The notes under the pieces are model-generated. The model saw nothing but the letters and a program-made list of their open reading frames with translations, ran no database searches and had not been told where the DNA came from. Shown in pieces: positions 55,201 through 63,766 of a stretch of 64,000 nt of DNA (the first letter of the stretch is position 1; each line of letters begins with the position of its first letter). The stretch is from assembly GCF_003464595.1 (NCBI RefSeq), contig NZ_QRZF01000018.1, positions 62,001 to 126,000 of the forward strand, read 5' to 3'. The DNA comes from Bacteroides intestinalis. GTDB lineage: Bacteria; Bacteroidota; Bacteroidia; Bacteroidales; Bacteroidaceae. The position numbers and the translations under genes were made by a program.

Positions 55201-55335
55201 CTTCACCACCGGTGGCGTAATCTGCGGATATTGGTCAATGGGAAGCATCGTCAGTCCGATGATACCCACAATGACAATCAGTATAGAGATGACAGCCGAA
55301 AATACCGGTCTGTCTATAAAGAAACTTACTTTCAT
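52204..55335 (-). CDS. HAE1-type RND multidrug efflux pump
   Basis: Proton-driven exporter of 1043 residues in the inner membrane, with the twelve-helix, two-repeat AcrB layout. The N-terminus FFIDRPVFSAVISILIVIVG is typical; helix 4 has GIVVDDAIVVVENVERIM, which carries the paired Asp residues of the proton relay. The C-terminal half has the ALYESWTVPIAVLLSLPIAALGA and GLAAKNAILIVEFA segments. A 95-bp gap with repeats separates it from the fusion-protein gene before it. Confidence 0.95.
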   Translation of the reverse strand: MKVSFFIDRPVFSAVISILIVIVGIIGLTMLPIDQYPQITPPVVKISASYPGASALTVSQAVATPIEQELNGTPGMLYMESNSSNSGGFSATVTFDISADPDLAAVEIQNRLKLAESRLPAEVVQNGISVEKQAASQLMTICLRSSDPKFDEIYLSNFATLNVLDLLRRIPGVGRVSNIGSRYYAMQIWVQPDKLANFGLTVADLQNALKDQNRESAAGVLGQQPVTGLDITIPITTQGRLSTVGQFEEIVIRANADGSIIRLRDVARISLEASSYNTESSINGENAAVLGIYMLPGANAMEVAENVKKAMDEISNNFPDGLSYEIPFDMTTYISESIHEVYKTLFEALILVIIVVFLSLQSWRATLIPIVAVPISLIGTFGFMLIFGFSLNILTLLGLVLAIGIVVDDAIVVVENVERIMHEEKLPPYEATKKAMEGLTGAIIATSLVLAAVFVPVSFLGGITGQLYRQFTVTIVVSVLLSTVVALTLSPVMCSLILKPESHKRKNIVFRYINYALNTGNRKYVRQISRVIGNPRRVLSAFGIVLVAILLINRLIPTSFLPVEDQGYFKVELELPEGATLERTRIVSERAIEYLMLNPAVEYVQSVVGSSPRVGSSQARSELTVILKPWGARDGQTIDEVMAQVKKDLQEYPECKVYLSTPPVIPGLGSSGGFEMQLEARGDATFDNLVQATDTLMYYASQRKELSGLSSSLQADIPQLYFDVDRDKVKLAGVPLADVFSTMKAYTGSVYVNDFNMFNRIYRVYIQAEAPYREHKENINLFFVRGADNVMIPLTSLGTTSYTTGPGSIKRFNMFNSAVIRGGAADGYSSGQAMEIIEQIAREHLPENIGVEWSGLSYQEKQAGGQTAMVLALVFLFVFLFLAALYESWTVPIAVLLSLPIAALGAYLGVWACGLENDVYFQIGLVMLVGLAAKNAILIVEFAKEQVDHGANVVKAALHASQLRFRPILMTSLAFILGMLPMVIASGPGSASRQAIGTGVFFGMILAVTVGILLVPFFFVLIYKAKAKAKSANINKVTKRFKR

Positions 55336-55359
55336 ATGCGTCTGTTTTTTTATGATAAT

Positions 55360-55391
55360 TTAGTTGACAAGGAGGTTAGTTGACAAGGGGA
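55360..55391. repeat. Tandem 16-bp repeat in the RND operon gap
   Basis: TTAGTTGACAAGGAGG and TTAGTTGACAAGGGGA are direct neighbours; GGACAAGGG follows. On the opposite strand similar words lie inside the 3' end of the fusion-protein gene (55445-55478), giving an inverted repeat of about 34 bp per arm. Confidence 0.65.
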
Positions 55392-55430
55392 CAAGGGCTA
55401 CGCTATATTTACGCAATCCTGATTTAACTA

Positions 55431-56657
55431 TTATACCGAAGGCTCCTTGTCACCTTGTTCCCTTCTTCCCTCGTCAACTTCTTCTTCTTTCTTCAACAGG
55501 GCATTGTTAACTTTAACTTTCATACCCGGGCTCAGTTTATGGTATCCTTCTACCACTATTGTTTCACCCGGCACCAAACCTCTCTCCACCACTACTTGAT
55601 TCTGGAACTCCGGTCCTAACTCTATAAAACGACGTTCTACAGTAGAATCACGACGCATAACAAATACATAAGCACCACCTTTTTCTATAATAACAGACTT
55701 CAAGGGAACCACTGTTGCATTCTCCCGCACATCCAGCAACAGCTTCACTTTAGTAAACTGGCCCGGAAGCAATACGTGTTTCGGATTAGGCATTTCGGCA
55801 CGAACAGAGAAAGTACCGGTACGTGGATCAACCTGCGGTTCGGCAAAGTCGACCAAGCCTTTGAAAGGATAAACTGTATTATCGGCAAGTGTAATAGAAA
55901 TATTCGGCTGCCAGGAACGGGTAGAATCTTTCTGTCCCAGATTCACGTTACGTTCCTTGGTTTTCAGATAGTCTAATGCTGTCATACTGAAATCTACCAG
56001 TACCGTATCGCTTTTCACGATATTGGCAAGCAATGACTTGCCGCCCGTACCGACCAATGTACCAAGGTCTACATACCGTTCACTGATGTGTCCGGCCAGT
56101 GGAGAGCGAACCACTGTATATCCAAGTTCCAGTTCTGCCTGGTCAAGATCAGCCTGACTCATAGCAACACTGGCCACTGCCGTTTCATAAGCTGCCACCG
56201 CGTTATCCAAATCTAATTGACTGGCAGCATTTTGTTCATACAAAGGGCGAATGCGCTCCAGGTCACGTTGTGCTTTGCGTGCTTGTGCTTCATCTTTTTT
56301 CAACTGTGCACGAGCCTTATCCGCCTTAGCGCGATACTGATCCTGATTGATAACAAACAATACTTGATTCTTCGTCACATAAGTACCTTCTTCGAAAAGC
56401 ATATTTTCCAGATACCCTTCTACGCGGGCACGCACTTCCACAAACTGTTGAGCGCGAACACGTCCCACGTATTCACCATAGATTTCGACATCATCTTGTG
56501 TCACCGGTTCCACAGCTACCACCGGCAGATCCGGTGCAGGGGCCGGACGATGAGTAATAAACCAGTAAATCGCTACTAACAGTACTATACCAATTGCGGC
56601 AATCACTGCCTGCTTTTTCGTTATTCTGAATTCTCTCTTTTTAAAAAACGGTTTCAT
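55431..56657 (-). CDS. RND periplasmic adaptor (AcrA/MexA-type)
   Basis: First gene of the pump operon, 408 residues from the ATG at 56657. A membrane helix (about 17-35) anchors it; then come hairpin/lipoyl parts with VEVRARVEGYLENMLFEEGTYV, a coiled coil, and LAGHISERYVDLGTLV, with barrel and proximal domains after. The last 16 residues or so (E-E-E-V-D-E-G-R-R-E-Q-G-D-K-E) are unlike the family and are encoded by a GACAAGG-rich repeat arm, so the normal end may be just before them. Confidence 0.93.
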   Translation of the reverse strand: MKPFFKKREFRITKKQAVIAAIGIVLLVAIYWFITHRPAPAPDLPVVAVEPVTQDDVEIYGEYVGRVRAQQFVEVRARVEGYLENMLFEEGTYVTKNQVLFVINQDQYRAKADKARAQLKKDEAQARKAQRDLERIRPLYEQNAASQLDLDNAVAAYETAVASVAMSQADLDQAELELGYTVVRSPLAGHISERYVDLGTLVGTGGKSLLANIVKSDTVLVDFSMTALDYLKTKERNVNLGQKDSTRSWQPNISITLADNTVYPFKGLVDFAEPQVDPRTGTFSVRAEMPNPKHVLLPGQFTKVKLLLDVRENATVVPLKSVIIEKGGAYVFVMRRDSTVERRFIELGPEFQNQVVVERGLVPGETIVVEGYHKLSPGMKVKVNNALLKKEEEVDEGRREQGDKEPSV

Positions 56658-56783
56658 AAGCTCTCTGTTTATGTTAATGTTAAAAACCCTATAAATAAAA
56701 AACACAACTGGCGTGCCAAAGTTCGATGGCTATACCTTTATTATTCATAGTCAAACCATTAAAGTTTTAACAAAGGATTATGG

Positions 56784-56823
56784 AAGTGGGGAATTCACTC
56801 TACAAGTGTGGAATTATTCCACA
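56784..56823. promoter_or_regulatory. Tandem dyads, 20-bp period, upstream of the RND operon
   Basis: Two copies of AAGTG-N-GGAATT at 56784 and 56804; the second contains a perfect dyad TGTGGAATTATTCCACA (56807-56823) around a central base. It lies about 150 bp before the fusion-protein start, so it may be an operator. Confidence 0.45.
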
Positions 56824-56827
56824 AAAA

Positions 56828-56852
56828 AAGTCCGAACAAGCTGTCCGGACTT
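56828..56852 (-). terminator. Terminator of the acidic-protein gene
   Basis: AAGTCCG pairs with CGGACTT. On the minus strand it is followed by TTTTTTTG; it lies 24 bp past the stop of the gene at 56876. Confidence 0.8.
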
Positions 56853-56875
56853 CTCTTTTACTTAACTGAAACTTC

Positions 56876-57214
56876 TTATTCTTCATCATCATCCAATGAC
56901 TCCGTATATTCCAGTTCTCCTTGAACTACAAACAGGATTTCTTCCGGATCATACTCACCCATCTCATCTTTGTGGGCTTCTTTGATGATGTAATCTACGA
57001 TTTGCCCCAGGTCGACTTCGATGCATCCATCTTCATCCGGCTTTGCATCCAGGATGCCGCTTTCAGAATAATACTCGTCAATCAAATCGAGGAAATAATA
57101 GAGTTCATCTTCGGAGTATTTCTCCTTTAACTCCTGCGGCAAATAATTCTTGATGTATTCGATGGTTTTTTCGTCATCGAGATCATCCTTTAAGAAATCG
57201 TCTTCCAGTCCCAT
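56876..57214 (-). CDS. Small acidic protein of unknown function
   Basis: A 112-residue soluble protein with very many Asp/Glu residues and a tyrosine-rich stretch (KYSEDELYYFLDLIDEYYSESG, about 37-58). A helix-rich fold is likely. No known motif. It follows trxA by 45 bp and may be co-transcribed with it. Conserved beside trxA in related genomes would be a test of a shared role; I did not check that. Confidence 0.75.
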   Translation of the reverse strand: MGLEDDFLKDDLDDEKTIEYIKNYLPQELKEKYSEDELYYFLDLIDEYYSESGILDAKPDEDGCIEVDLGQIVDYIIKEAHKDEMGEYDPEEILFVVQGELEYTESLDDDEE

Positions 57215-57259
57215 AACAGTTAGTTTTTTTAAGGGTTAATACCTTATTATATTATGCTC

Positions 57260-57577
57260 CTATAAAAGCATCTTTTTTATCTTGTCATCAAAAGCTGATT
57301 TCCCGGCAGAACCTACCTGCTTGTCAACCAACTCACCGTTTTTAAAGAACAATACGGTAGGAATGTTACGGATACCATATTCAGCAGCCACATCACCATT
57401 CTCATCTACATCACACTTACCGATGAGAACCTGTCCTTCATACACCTCTGCCAACTCTTCTATGATAGGACCTACCATCTTACAAGGACCACACCACGGG
57501 GCCCAAAAGTCAATCACTACAGGTTTACCTTCTGCAAGGATTTCCTTATAGTTGCTGTCTGTAATTTCTAAAGCCAT
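57260..57577 (-). CDS. trxA: Thioredoxin
   Basis: A 105-residue reductant of protein disulfides in the cytosol. The active site is FWAPWCGPCKMVGPIIEEL (WCGPCK at about 28-33), with the cis-proline segment RNIPTVLFF near 73-80. No signal peptide. It lies downstream of dnaE on the same strand, with its own promoter in the gap between them (57635-57642). Confidence 0.97.
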   Translation of the reverse strand: MALEITDSNYKEILAEGKPVVIDFWAPWCGPCKMVGPIIEELAEVYEGQVLIGKCDVDENGDVAAEYGIRNIPTVLFFKNGELVDKQVGSAGKSAFDDKIKKMLL

Positions 57578-57634
57578 TGCGTTAATGATTAATTATTTAA
57601 TGTTTAATGATTACTGTCAAATTATTTACGGAAG

Positions 57635-57642
57635 CAAAGATA
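57635..57642 (-). promoter_or_regulatory. -7 box for trxA
   Basis: TATCTTTG on the minus strand, just after the dnaE stop and about 58 bp before the trxA ATG, so trxA can be expressed apart from dnaE. Confidence 0.55.
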
Positions 57643-57643
57643 A

Positions 57644-60600
57644 CTAATTTATCCGGAATTCCAGTTCGGGACGATCATTTAAATAAGAGATTAACTCACG
57701 TCCTACCGAAAGTTTCACAGGTCGGGAAATCATGTCCACTACCGTCTTACTATCAGGATCACTCACTTTAAAATAGAGTTCCGTTGTACCCGGATTCCCT
57801 TTCATCAGTGCAGCAAGCTCCGTAACCAGAGCCTGGTTCAACACAGAAAGCGGTATCAGGATAGTAATTTTAGAAATCAGTTTCTCTTTTACATCCGGAA
57901 GCAATTCCATAGAAGTAATCTTAACTTCCAACTCATCCTGCTTCCACTGTTTAGGTTGGCAACGAGCCTTAATGAAAAGGAAGGTACGTTCGCCCAAATA
58001 CCCCTGATAGGTCACCCAGTCATTACCAAAGAACGGAAGTTCAGCCGAACCGGAATAGTCTTCAATCTTCGCAATGCCATAAGGATTACCATTTTTACTG
58101 ATTCCCCGACGCACAGAAGTCACAATACCTCCCATCGTTATCTCTCGTCCGGCAAGTGCCGTTTTATCCTCCAACTCAGCCATACGCGTATTACATACGT
58201 GCTGCAATACTACGGAATATTCATCCAGCGGATGGGCAGATAGATAAATACCTACCAGGTCACGTTCCTTGTTCAACCGGTCCAGATCACTCCAACGTTC
58301 AGCTTCAGGAATTTCGGGAGTGGCAATGTCCACTACATTATCTCCACCGAACAACGAGTTGGCAGCCGCTGCCTGGTCTGCCTGATAACGGTTACCATAA
58401 CGTACCAAAGTTTCCAGAAAAACCTCATTTTTGGAATTCACAGCAAAGTATTGTTCACGTTTTAACTCCGGGAACTCATCGAAACCACCTGCCAAAGCAA
58501 GACATTCCAGATTCTTCTTATTACAAGCTGTCAGATTGACACGCTGCACAAAATCGAATATACCTTTAAAAGGACCATTCTTCTCACGTTCTTCCATGAT
58601 ATTCAGTACAGCGCCTTCGCCTACTCCCTTCACTGCACCAAGACCGAAACGGATATTTCCTTCCGGGTTAACAGTAAACTTCAGATTACTCTCATTCACA
58701 TCCGGACCAAGAACTTTGATGCCCATCGATTTACATTCATCCATCAATTTGGTGATGTCAGTAATGTTCGACAAGCTTCGGCTCATCACAGCTGCCATAT
58801 ACTCTGCCGGATAGTTCGCTTTCAGATACGCGGTCTGATAAGCTACCCATGAATAGCAAGTGGCATGAGATTTATTGAAGGCATAGGATGCAAACTTCTC
58901 CCAGTCTCCCCAGATTTTTTCAAGTACCTTCGGATCATGCCCATTCTTACGTCCGCCCTCGACAAATTTAGGTTTCATATGATCCAGTTTATCACGCAGC
59001 TTCTTACCCATCGCTTTACGCAGGGCATCAGACTCACCACGGGTAAAGTCTGCCAGCAAGCGTGACAAAAGCATCACCTGTTCCTGATACACCGTAATAC
59101 CATATGTATCCTTCAGATACTTCTCCATGACAGGAATATCGTACTCAATCGGCTTCCGTCCATGTTTACGGTCGATAAAGTCCGGAATATAATCCATAGG
59201 CCCCGGACGATAGAGGGCATTCATTGCAATCAAGTCTTCGAAAGTAGATGGCTGCAACTCGCGCAAATATTTCTGCATACCGGCAGATTCAAACTGGAAT
59301 GTACCGATAGTACGCCCGTCACTATATAATTTATAAGTAGCAGGCTCGTCAATAGGCACCTTATCTATATTTAATACCAGTCCACGATGCAAACGCACAT
59401 TTTCCACGGCCTCCTTGATGATTGATAATGTTTTCAATCCCAGGAAGTCCATCTTGATCAAACCTGTATCTTCAATGACCGAACCTTCATATTGGGTAAC
59501 AAGCATCTTCTCACCCGTTTCCTTATCATCGGCAGTACTTACAGGTACCCAGTCAGTAATATCATCACGGCAGATAATCGTACCACAGGCATGCACACCC
59601 GTACCACGCACATTGCCTTCCAGCATCTTGGCATATTTCAGTGTATCGCGCACCAAAGGATCGGGAGAAGCTTCCGCTGCTTGCAGTTCAGGAACATAAT
59701 CAATGGCATTCCGCAGATTCAACTTCTTATCAGGTATTTTATCAGGAACCAATTTAGCCAGACGGTCAGACTCAGAAAGAGGAAGTTTCTGCACACGGGC
59801 AACATCTTTAATAGCAAGCTTGGTAGCCATTGTACCATAAGTAATGATATGCGCCACTTTTTCCTGGCCATACTTTTGCGTCACCCAACGAAGTACTTCT
59901 CCACGTCCATCATCATCAAAGTCGATATCGATATCAGGCAATGATATACGGTCGGGATTCAGGAAACGCTCAAACAGCAAGTCATATTTAATGGGGTCGA
60001 TTTTCGTAATCTGCAAACAATATGCTACCGCTGAACCGGCTGCCGATCCACGCCCCGGACCTATCGAAACTCCCATATTACGCCCAGCAGCAATAAAGTC
60101 CTGTACAATGAGGAAGTATCCCGGAAAACCCATTGTCTTCATGATGTAAAGCTCAAACTTCAACCGTTCCATCACCTCATCAGACAGAGGATCTCCATAA
60201 AATATCTTAGCACCGTCAAAAGTCAATTTGGCGAGATAATCCGCTTCCAGTTTGATACGATATAACTTTTCATATCCGCCTAAACGCTTGATTTTAGCTT
60301 TGGCCGCATCCTCGTCCAGCACTACATTACCATTTTCATCCTGGGTGAATTCATCAAATAAATCCTTCTCAGTATATTTCTGCCGATAGCCTTCTTCTGT
60401 TCCAAAGTCTTCGGGAATAGCAAAAGTAGGCATGATAGGTGCATGGTCAATGGAATAGTATTCTACTTTATCCAGAATTTCAAGGGTATTGGACAAAGCC
60501 TCAGGAACATCTGCAAAGAGTTCATTCATCTCTGCCTTCGTCTTCATCCATTCCTGCTTGGTATAAAGCATACGATTCGGATCATCCAGATCTTTACCGG

Positions 60601-61438
60601 TACTCAAACAAATCAGCCGGTCATGTGCCTCAGCATGTTCTTCATTCACAAAGTGAACGTCATTGGAACAAATGAGCTTAATATTATATTTTTTTGCAAA
60701 CTCTATTAATTTGGCATTTGCCTTCTGCTGCAACGGATAAGCTTCATGGTTGGCACGCGGTATAGTAGCCCGATGCCGTTGTAATTCCAAATAATAATCT
60801 TCACCGAAAAGATTTTTATACCAGCGTATGGCTTCTTCCGCATCTTCCAGCTGGTCATTGATAATCTTCTTAGGCACTTCACCACCAATACAAGCCGAAC
60901 ATACAATCAACCCTTCATGGTATTTTTCCAATTCGTTACGGTCGGTACGCGGACGCATATAGTAACCTTTGGTCCAAGCCCTGGATACTAACTTAATCAG
61001 ATTATGATAGCCTTTCTCGTTTTTCGCCAATACAATTAAGTGCCAACCGCTTTGGTCGGGCTTACCTTCTTTTTTATCCATAGTACGGCGAGCCACATAC
61101 ATCTCACAACCAATGATTGGTTTGAACAGCTTATTTTCAGCTTCCGCAATCTTCGCACGACAGTCAGCAAGTTCTGCTTCCTTATCATCGCAAGCAATCT
61201 CGCCGCTTTCAATACCGGCCATCCGTTTCTTAAGATCTTTGATCTCACCCTTCGGTCCGCTATTCTTTTTGTTAACGTAGTTAGTGAATTCCTTAATGCC
61301 GAACATATTACCGTGGTCAGTCACGGCTATTCCCTTCATTCCATCTTTCATAGCCTTGTCCACCAACGCACTTACGCTGGCCTGACCATCGAGTAAGGAA
61401 TACTGGGTATGAACGTGCAAATGAACAAAATCCTGCAT
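57644..61438 (-). CDS. dnaE: DNA polymerase III alpha subunit
   Basis: Main replicative polymerase, 1264 residues. The PHP domain opens FVHLHVHTQYSLLDG with TDHGNMFG. The polymerase core has the catalytic PDIDIDFDDDGRGEVL near residue 508, GPGRGSAAGSAVAYCL, the ALYRPGPMDYIPDFI region and SHATCYSWVAYQTAYLKANYPAEY. An OB-fold near the C-terminus contains GIVTSVRRGISKNGNPYG. The long insert of charged residues after the PHP start (about 55-90) is common in Bacteroidetes. It diverges from psd. Confidence 0.97.
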   Translation of the reverse strand: MQDFVHLHVHTQYSLLDGQASVSALVDKAMKDGMKGIAVTDHGNMFGIKEFTNYVNKKNSGPKGEIKDLKKRMAGIESGEIACDDKEAELADCRAKIAEAENKLFKPIIGCEMYVARRTMDKKEGKPDQSGWHLIVLAKNEKGYHNLIKLVSRAWTKGYYMRPRTDRNELEKYHEGLIVCSACIGGEVPKKIINDQLEDAEEAIRWYKNLFGEDYYLELQRHRATIPRANHEAYPLQQKANAKLIEFAKKYNIKLICSNDVHFVNEEHAEAHDRLICLSTGKDLDDPNRMLYTKQEWMKTKAEMNELFADVPEALSNTLEILDKVEYYSIDHAPIMPTFAIPEDFGTEEGYRQKYTEKDLFDEFTQDENGNVVLDEDAAKAKIKRLGGYEKLYRIKLEADYLAKLTFDGAKIFYGDPLSDEVMERLKFELYIMKTMGFPGYFLIVQDFIAAGRNMGVSIGPGRGSAAGSAVAYCLQITKIDPIKYDLLFERFLNPDRISLPDIDIDFDDDGRGEVLRWVTQKYGQEKVAHIITYGTMATKLAIKDVARVQKLPLSESDRLAKLVPDKIPDKKLNLRNAIDYVPELQAAEASPDPLVRDTLKYAKMLEGNVRGTGVHACGTIICRDDITDWVPVSTADDKETGEKMLVTQYEGSVIEDTGLIKMDFLGLKTLSIIKEAVENVRLHRGLVLNIDKVPIDEPATYKLYSDGRTIGTFQFESAGMQKYLRELQPSTFEDLIAMNALYRPGPMDYIPDFIDRKHGRKPIEYDIPVMEKYLKDTYGITVYQEQVMLLSRLLADFTRGESDALRKAMGKKLRDKLDHMKPKFVEGGRKNGHDPKVLEKIWGDWEKFASYAFNKSHATCYSWVAYQTAYLKANYPAEYMAAVMSRSLSNITDITKLMDECKSMGIKVLGPDVNESNLKFTVNPEGNIRFGLGAVKGVGEGAVLNIMEEREKNGPFKGIFDFVQRVNLTACNKKNLECLALAGGFDEFPELKREQYFAVNSKNEVFLETLVRYGNRYQADQAAAANSLFGGDNVVDIATPEIPEAERWSDLDRLNKERDLVGIYLSAHPLDEYSVVLQHVCNTRMAELEDKTALAGREITMGGIVTSVRRGISKNGNPYGIAKIEDYSGSAELPFFGNDWVTYQGYLGERTFLFIKARCQPKQWKQDELEVKITSMELLPDVKEKLISKITILIPLSVLNQALVTELAALMKGNPGTTELYFKVSDPDSKTVVDMISRPVKLSVGRELISYLNDRPELEFRIN

Positions 61439-61542
61439 AAATATCTCCTTTCAATTAAGAGCATAAAAGTACAACCTATATAAGACCTAACAAAAATATT
61501 TCCCTAAAAGTTATCAACAGATGCATTTCTCCCTCCAAATGC

Positions 61543-61573
61543 TTGTTAGATTTTCAAAATAAGCCTATTTTTG
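61543..61573 (+). promoter_or_regulatory. Promoter of psd
   Basis: TTG at 61543-61545, a 20-bp spacer and TATTTTTG at 61566-61573; ATG 37 bp further. Confidence 0.65.
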
Positions 61574-61609
61574 CCGATAATTTGTATTCAAGAGAATAAA
61601 ACAACTTAG

Positions 61610-62299
61610 ATGAGTCGACTAAAAAAGCTAAAAAAGATACGAATTCACCGCGAAGGGACACATACACTGGCCGGTAGCTTACTATTGCTATTGGTTGTCA
61701 ATTCAGTCCTCTATTTTGGACTGGAATGCAAATTACCGTTCTATATCGTAGCTGTGGTCAGTATCGTCCTGTATGGAATGCTGGTGAATTTCTTCCGATG
61801 CCCTATCCGCCTATTTGGCCAGGAAGACACCGAAAAGATTGTAGTGGCACCTGCCGATGGCAAAATAGTAGTCATAGAAGAAGTGGATGAAAACGAGTAC
61901 TTCCACGACCGCCGTCTTATGATTTCTATTTTTATGAGTGTCATCAATGTACATGCCAACTGGTATCCGGTAGACGGAACCGTAAAGAAGGTGGCACACC
62001 ATAATGGTAAGTTCATGAAAGCCTGGCTGCCGAAAGCCAGTACCGACAACGAACGCTCTACAGTGGTGATTGAAACTCCCGAAGGTGTAGAAGTAATGGC
62101 TCGTCAGATTGCCGGAGCTATGGCACGACGTATCGTCACTTATGCCGAACCCGGCGAAGACTGTTATATCGATGAACACATGGGCTTTATCAAGTTCGGG
62201 TCTCGTGTAGATGTTTATCTCCCGTTGGGCACAGAAGTGTTCGTGAAAATGGGACAAACCACCACAGGAAACCAAACCGTGATAGCCAAACTAAAATAA
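61610..62299 (+). CDS. psd: Phosphatidylserine decarboxylase proenzyme
   Basis: Makes phosphatidylethanolamine from phosphatidylserine in the inner membrane. The 229-residue proenzyme has two helices (about 22-40 and 43-62), the N-domain [28 protein letters not shown] and the C-terminal [12 protein letters not shown]. Self-cleavage between G197 and S198 yields the alpha chain with its pyruvoyl group. The size is that of the short PSD-A type. It lies 7 bp before pssA, which makes its substrate. Confidence 0.96.
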   Translation: MSRLKKLKKIRIHREGTHTLAGSLLLLLVVNSVLYFGLECKLPFYIVAVVSIVLYGMLVNFFRCPIRLFGQEDTEKIVVAPADGKIVVIEEVDENEYFHDRRLMISIFMSVINVHANWYPVDGTVKKVAHHNGKFMKAWLPKASTDNERSTVVIETPEGVEVMARQIAGAMARRIVTYAEPGEDCYIDEHMGFIKFGSRVDVYLPLGTEVFVKMGQTTTGNQTVIAKLK

Positions 62300-62306
62300 C
62301 TAAACA

Positions 62307-63005
62307 ATGGCTAACCGTATTACTCGCCATATCCCCAATACACTGACATGCCTGAATCTGTTCTCCGGCTGTATTGCATGTGTTATGGCATTTGAGTTCA
62401 AGTATGACTGGGCTCTGACTTTCATCATTATCAGTGCTGTGTTCGACTTCCTCGATGGAATGTCGGCACGGGTATTGCATGCCCCTTCTCCCATTGGAAA
62501 AGAATTGGACTCCCTGGCAGACGATATCAGTTTCGGATTAGTACCTTCAGTTATCGTATTCTCCTTATTGCGTGAGACGACTTACCCCGATTGGATGAGC
62601 AGCTTTCAGGAATATATTCCCTATTTTGCTTTTCTCATTGCCATATTTTCAGCACTGCGTCTGGCAAAATTCAATATTGACGAACGCCAAACCAGTTCAT
62701 TCATCGGACTAAATACTCCAGCCAACACATTGTTTTGGGCGGCAGCCGCTGCGCAATACCACGACTGGCTGATACAAGGTGGGGTAGCTCTGTATGGATT
62801 ACTAATCTGTATTGTACTATTCTCCCTGCTGCTGGTTTCCGAATTTCCAATGTTTGCTTTCAAATTAAAGAGCCTATCTTGGGAAGAAAATAAAATCCGT
62901 TATTTGTTTTTGATAGTCAGTATTCCTCTACTTATTTTCGTAGGACTTGCTGCAGTCATAGGCTGGTACATCATTCTATGCTGGTTTGTTAGAAAGAAAC
63001 TCTAA
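62307..63005 (+). CDS. pssA: CDP-diacylglycerol-serine O-phosphatidyltransferase
   Basis: Makes phosphatidylserine from CDP-diacylglycerol and serine. A 232-residue membrane protein with about six to eight helices and the complete CDP-alcohol transferase motif: D-x2-D-G-x2-A-R-x8-G-x3-D-x3-D (from DFLDGMSAR to DSLAD, about 48-73). Transcribed with psd upstream. Both genes are needed for phosphatidylethanolamine. Confidence 0.96.
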   Translation: MANRITRHIPNTLTCLNLFSGCIACVMAFEFKYDWALTFIIISAVFDFLDGMSARVLHAPSPIGKELDSLADDISFGLVPSVIVFSLLRETTYPDWMSSFQEYIPYFAFLIAIFSALRLAKFNIDERQTSSFIGLNTPANTLFWAAAAAQYHDWLIQGGVALYGLLICIVLFSLLLVSEFPMFAFKLKSLSWEENKIRYLFLIVSIPLLIFVGLAAVIGWYIILCWFVRKKL

Positions 63006-63030
63006 ACAATCTTTTGGCACAGTTGTTGTA

Positions 63031-63054
63031 CTATCGTTCGTAAGACGAACAATA
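63031..63054 (+). other. Short hairpin between pssA and the DUF4834 gene
   Basis: GTTCGT-AAG-ACGAAC forms a small stem in the 66-bp gap. No T run and no promoter are clear, so it may only affect the stability of the mRNA. Confidence 0.3.
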
Positions 63055-63071
63055 TATAAAACGATTAGCCC

Positions 63072-63368
63072 ATGTTTCATATCTTAGGATTTCTATTTGT
63101 CATCATAGTCGTTATTCTAGTCATCGGACTCAGTATCATCGGCACCGTTCTCCGGACTATCTTCGGACTGGGAGGAAAGCGTCGTTCTTCCTCCGGCAGT
63201 TATCAATCTGGCCAGGGTTATTCTTACTCAGGCGGTCAACAACAAAACTCTTCTTCACAAACAGATGAAGGAACCACTTCTGAAGGAAATGATATTCATA
63301 GAAAACACAAAAAACTCTTTTCTAAAGATGAAGGAGAGTATGTTGATTTTGAAGAAATTAAAGAATAA
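63072..63368 (+). CDS. DUF4834 family protein
   Basis: A 98-residue protein with one membrane helix (about 3-24) and a polar tail rich in Ser, Gly, Gln and Tyr (SSSGSYQSGQGYSYSGG near 39-55), ending in charged DEGEYVDFEEIKE. DUF4834 members share this form and have no known role. It follows the psd-pssA pair, so it may act in the membrane. It ends directly at the end of a convergent small gene. Confidence 0.85.
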   Translation: MFHILGFLFVIIVVILVIGLSIIGTVLRTIFGLGGKRRSSSGSYQSGQGYSYSGGQQQNSSSQTDEGTTSEGNDIHRKHKKLFSKDEGEYVDFEEIKE

Positions 63369-63548
63369 TCAGACTTTAGCCATGCCGGTAAGGATGTATT
63401 TACCTTTCAAATTATGCTCTTTCATATAAATTTGAACCTCCATCCGGCAGGCTGACACCAAGGCATGTCCCGTCAATCTTTCATTCATAGCTTTAATAAA
63501 TGAATACTCAGTGTCGTCGTGTATAAAAGATATGCGATGATATTCCAT
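63369..63548 (-). CDS. Candidate small protein, 59 residues
   Basis: The ATG at 63548 opens a 59-residue frame (MEYHRISFIHDDTEYSFI, then KAMNERLTGHALVSAC) and ends at TGA 63369-63371, just beyond the DUF4834 gene. A sigma-ABfr-type -7 box (63581-63588) lies 33 bp before the ATG on the same strand. The mix of residues looks like a folded protein, with a C-terminal MAKV. Family unknown. Confidence 0.55.
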   Translation of the reverse strand: MEYHRISFIHDDTEYSFIKAMNERLTGHALVSACRMEVQIYMKEHNLKGKYILTGMAKV

Positions 63549-63580
63549 TATATAATGTATTTAAGTATCTGTTGAATCTC

Positions 63581-63588
63581 CAAATATA
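63581..63588 (-). promoter_or_regulatory. -7 box for the 59-residue gene
   Basis: TATATTTG on the minus strand, 33 bp before the ATG at 63548. Confidence 0.45.
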
Positions 63589-63624
63589 CGGATAAAATAC
63601 GTAGCATAAATTAAAAAAGGAATA

Positions 63625-63760
63625 TAAAAAGAGAATCCCGGCAAAGAAGTCCTCTGCCAGGATTAACTCAAACTTTCATTATTTTACTGCCTAACCAGTC
63701 TACCATTGATTACCTCGTCTTACAATCCGTCCATATAGCTACAGATGTAAGTGAACTTGG
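63625..63760 (-). ncRNA. Candidate small RNA, about 135 nt
   Basis: On the minus strand, a -7 box TACTTTTG (63774-63767) is followed by about 100 nt with only very short frames (longest about 12 codons), then a hairpin (AATCC-GGCA with TGCC-GGATT, 63634-63664) and a T-rich tail CTCTTTTTATATT. A leader of the 59-residue gene is unlikely, because the terminator comes first. Confidence 0.45.
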
Positions 63761-63766
63761 TGAGGG

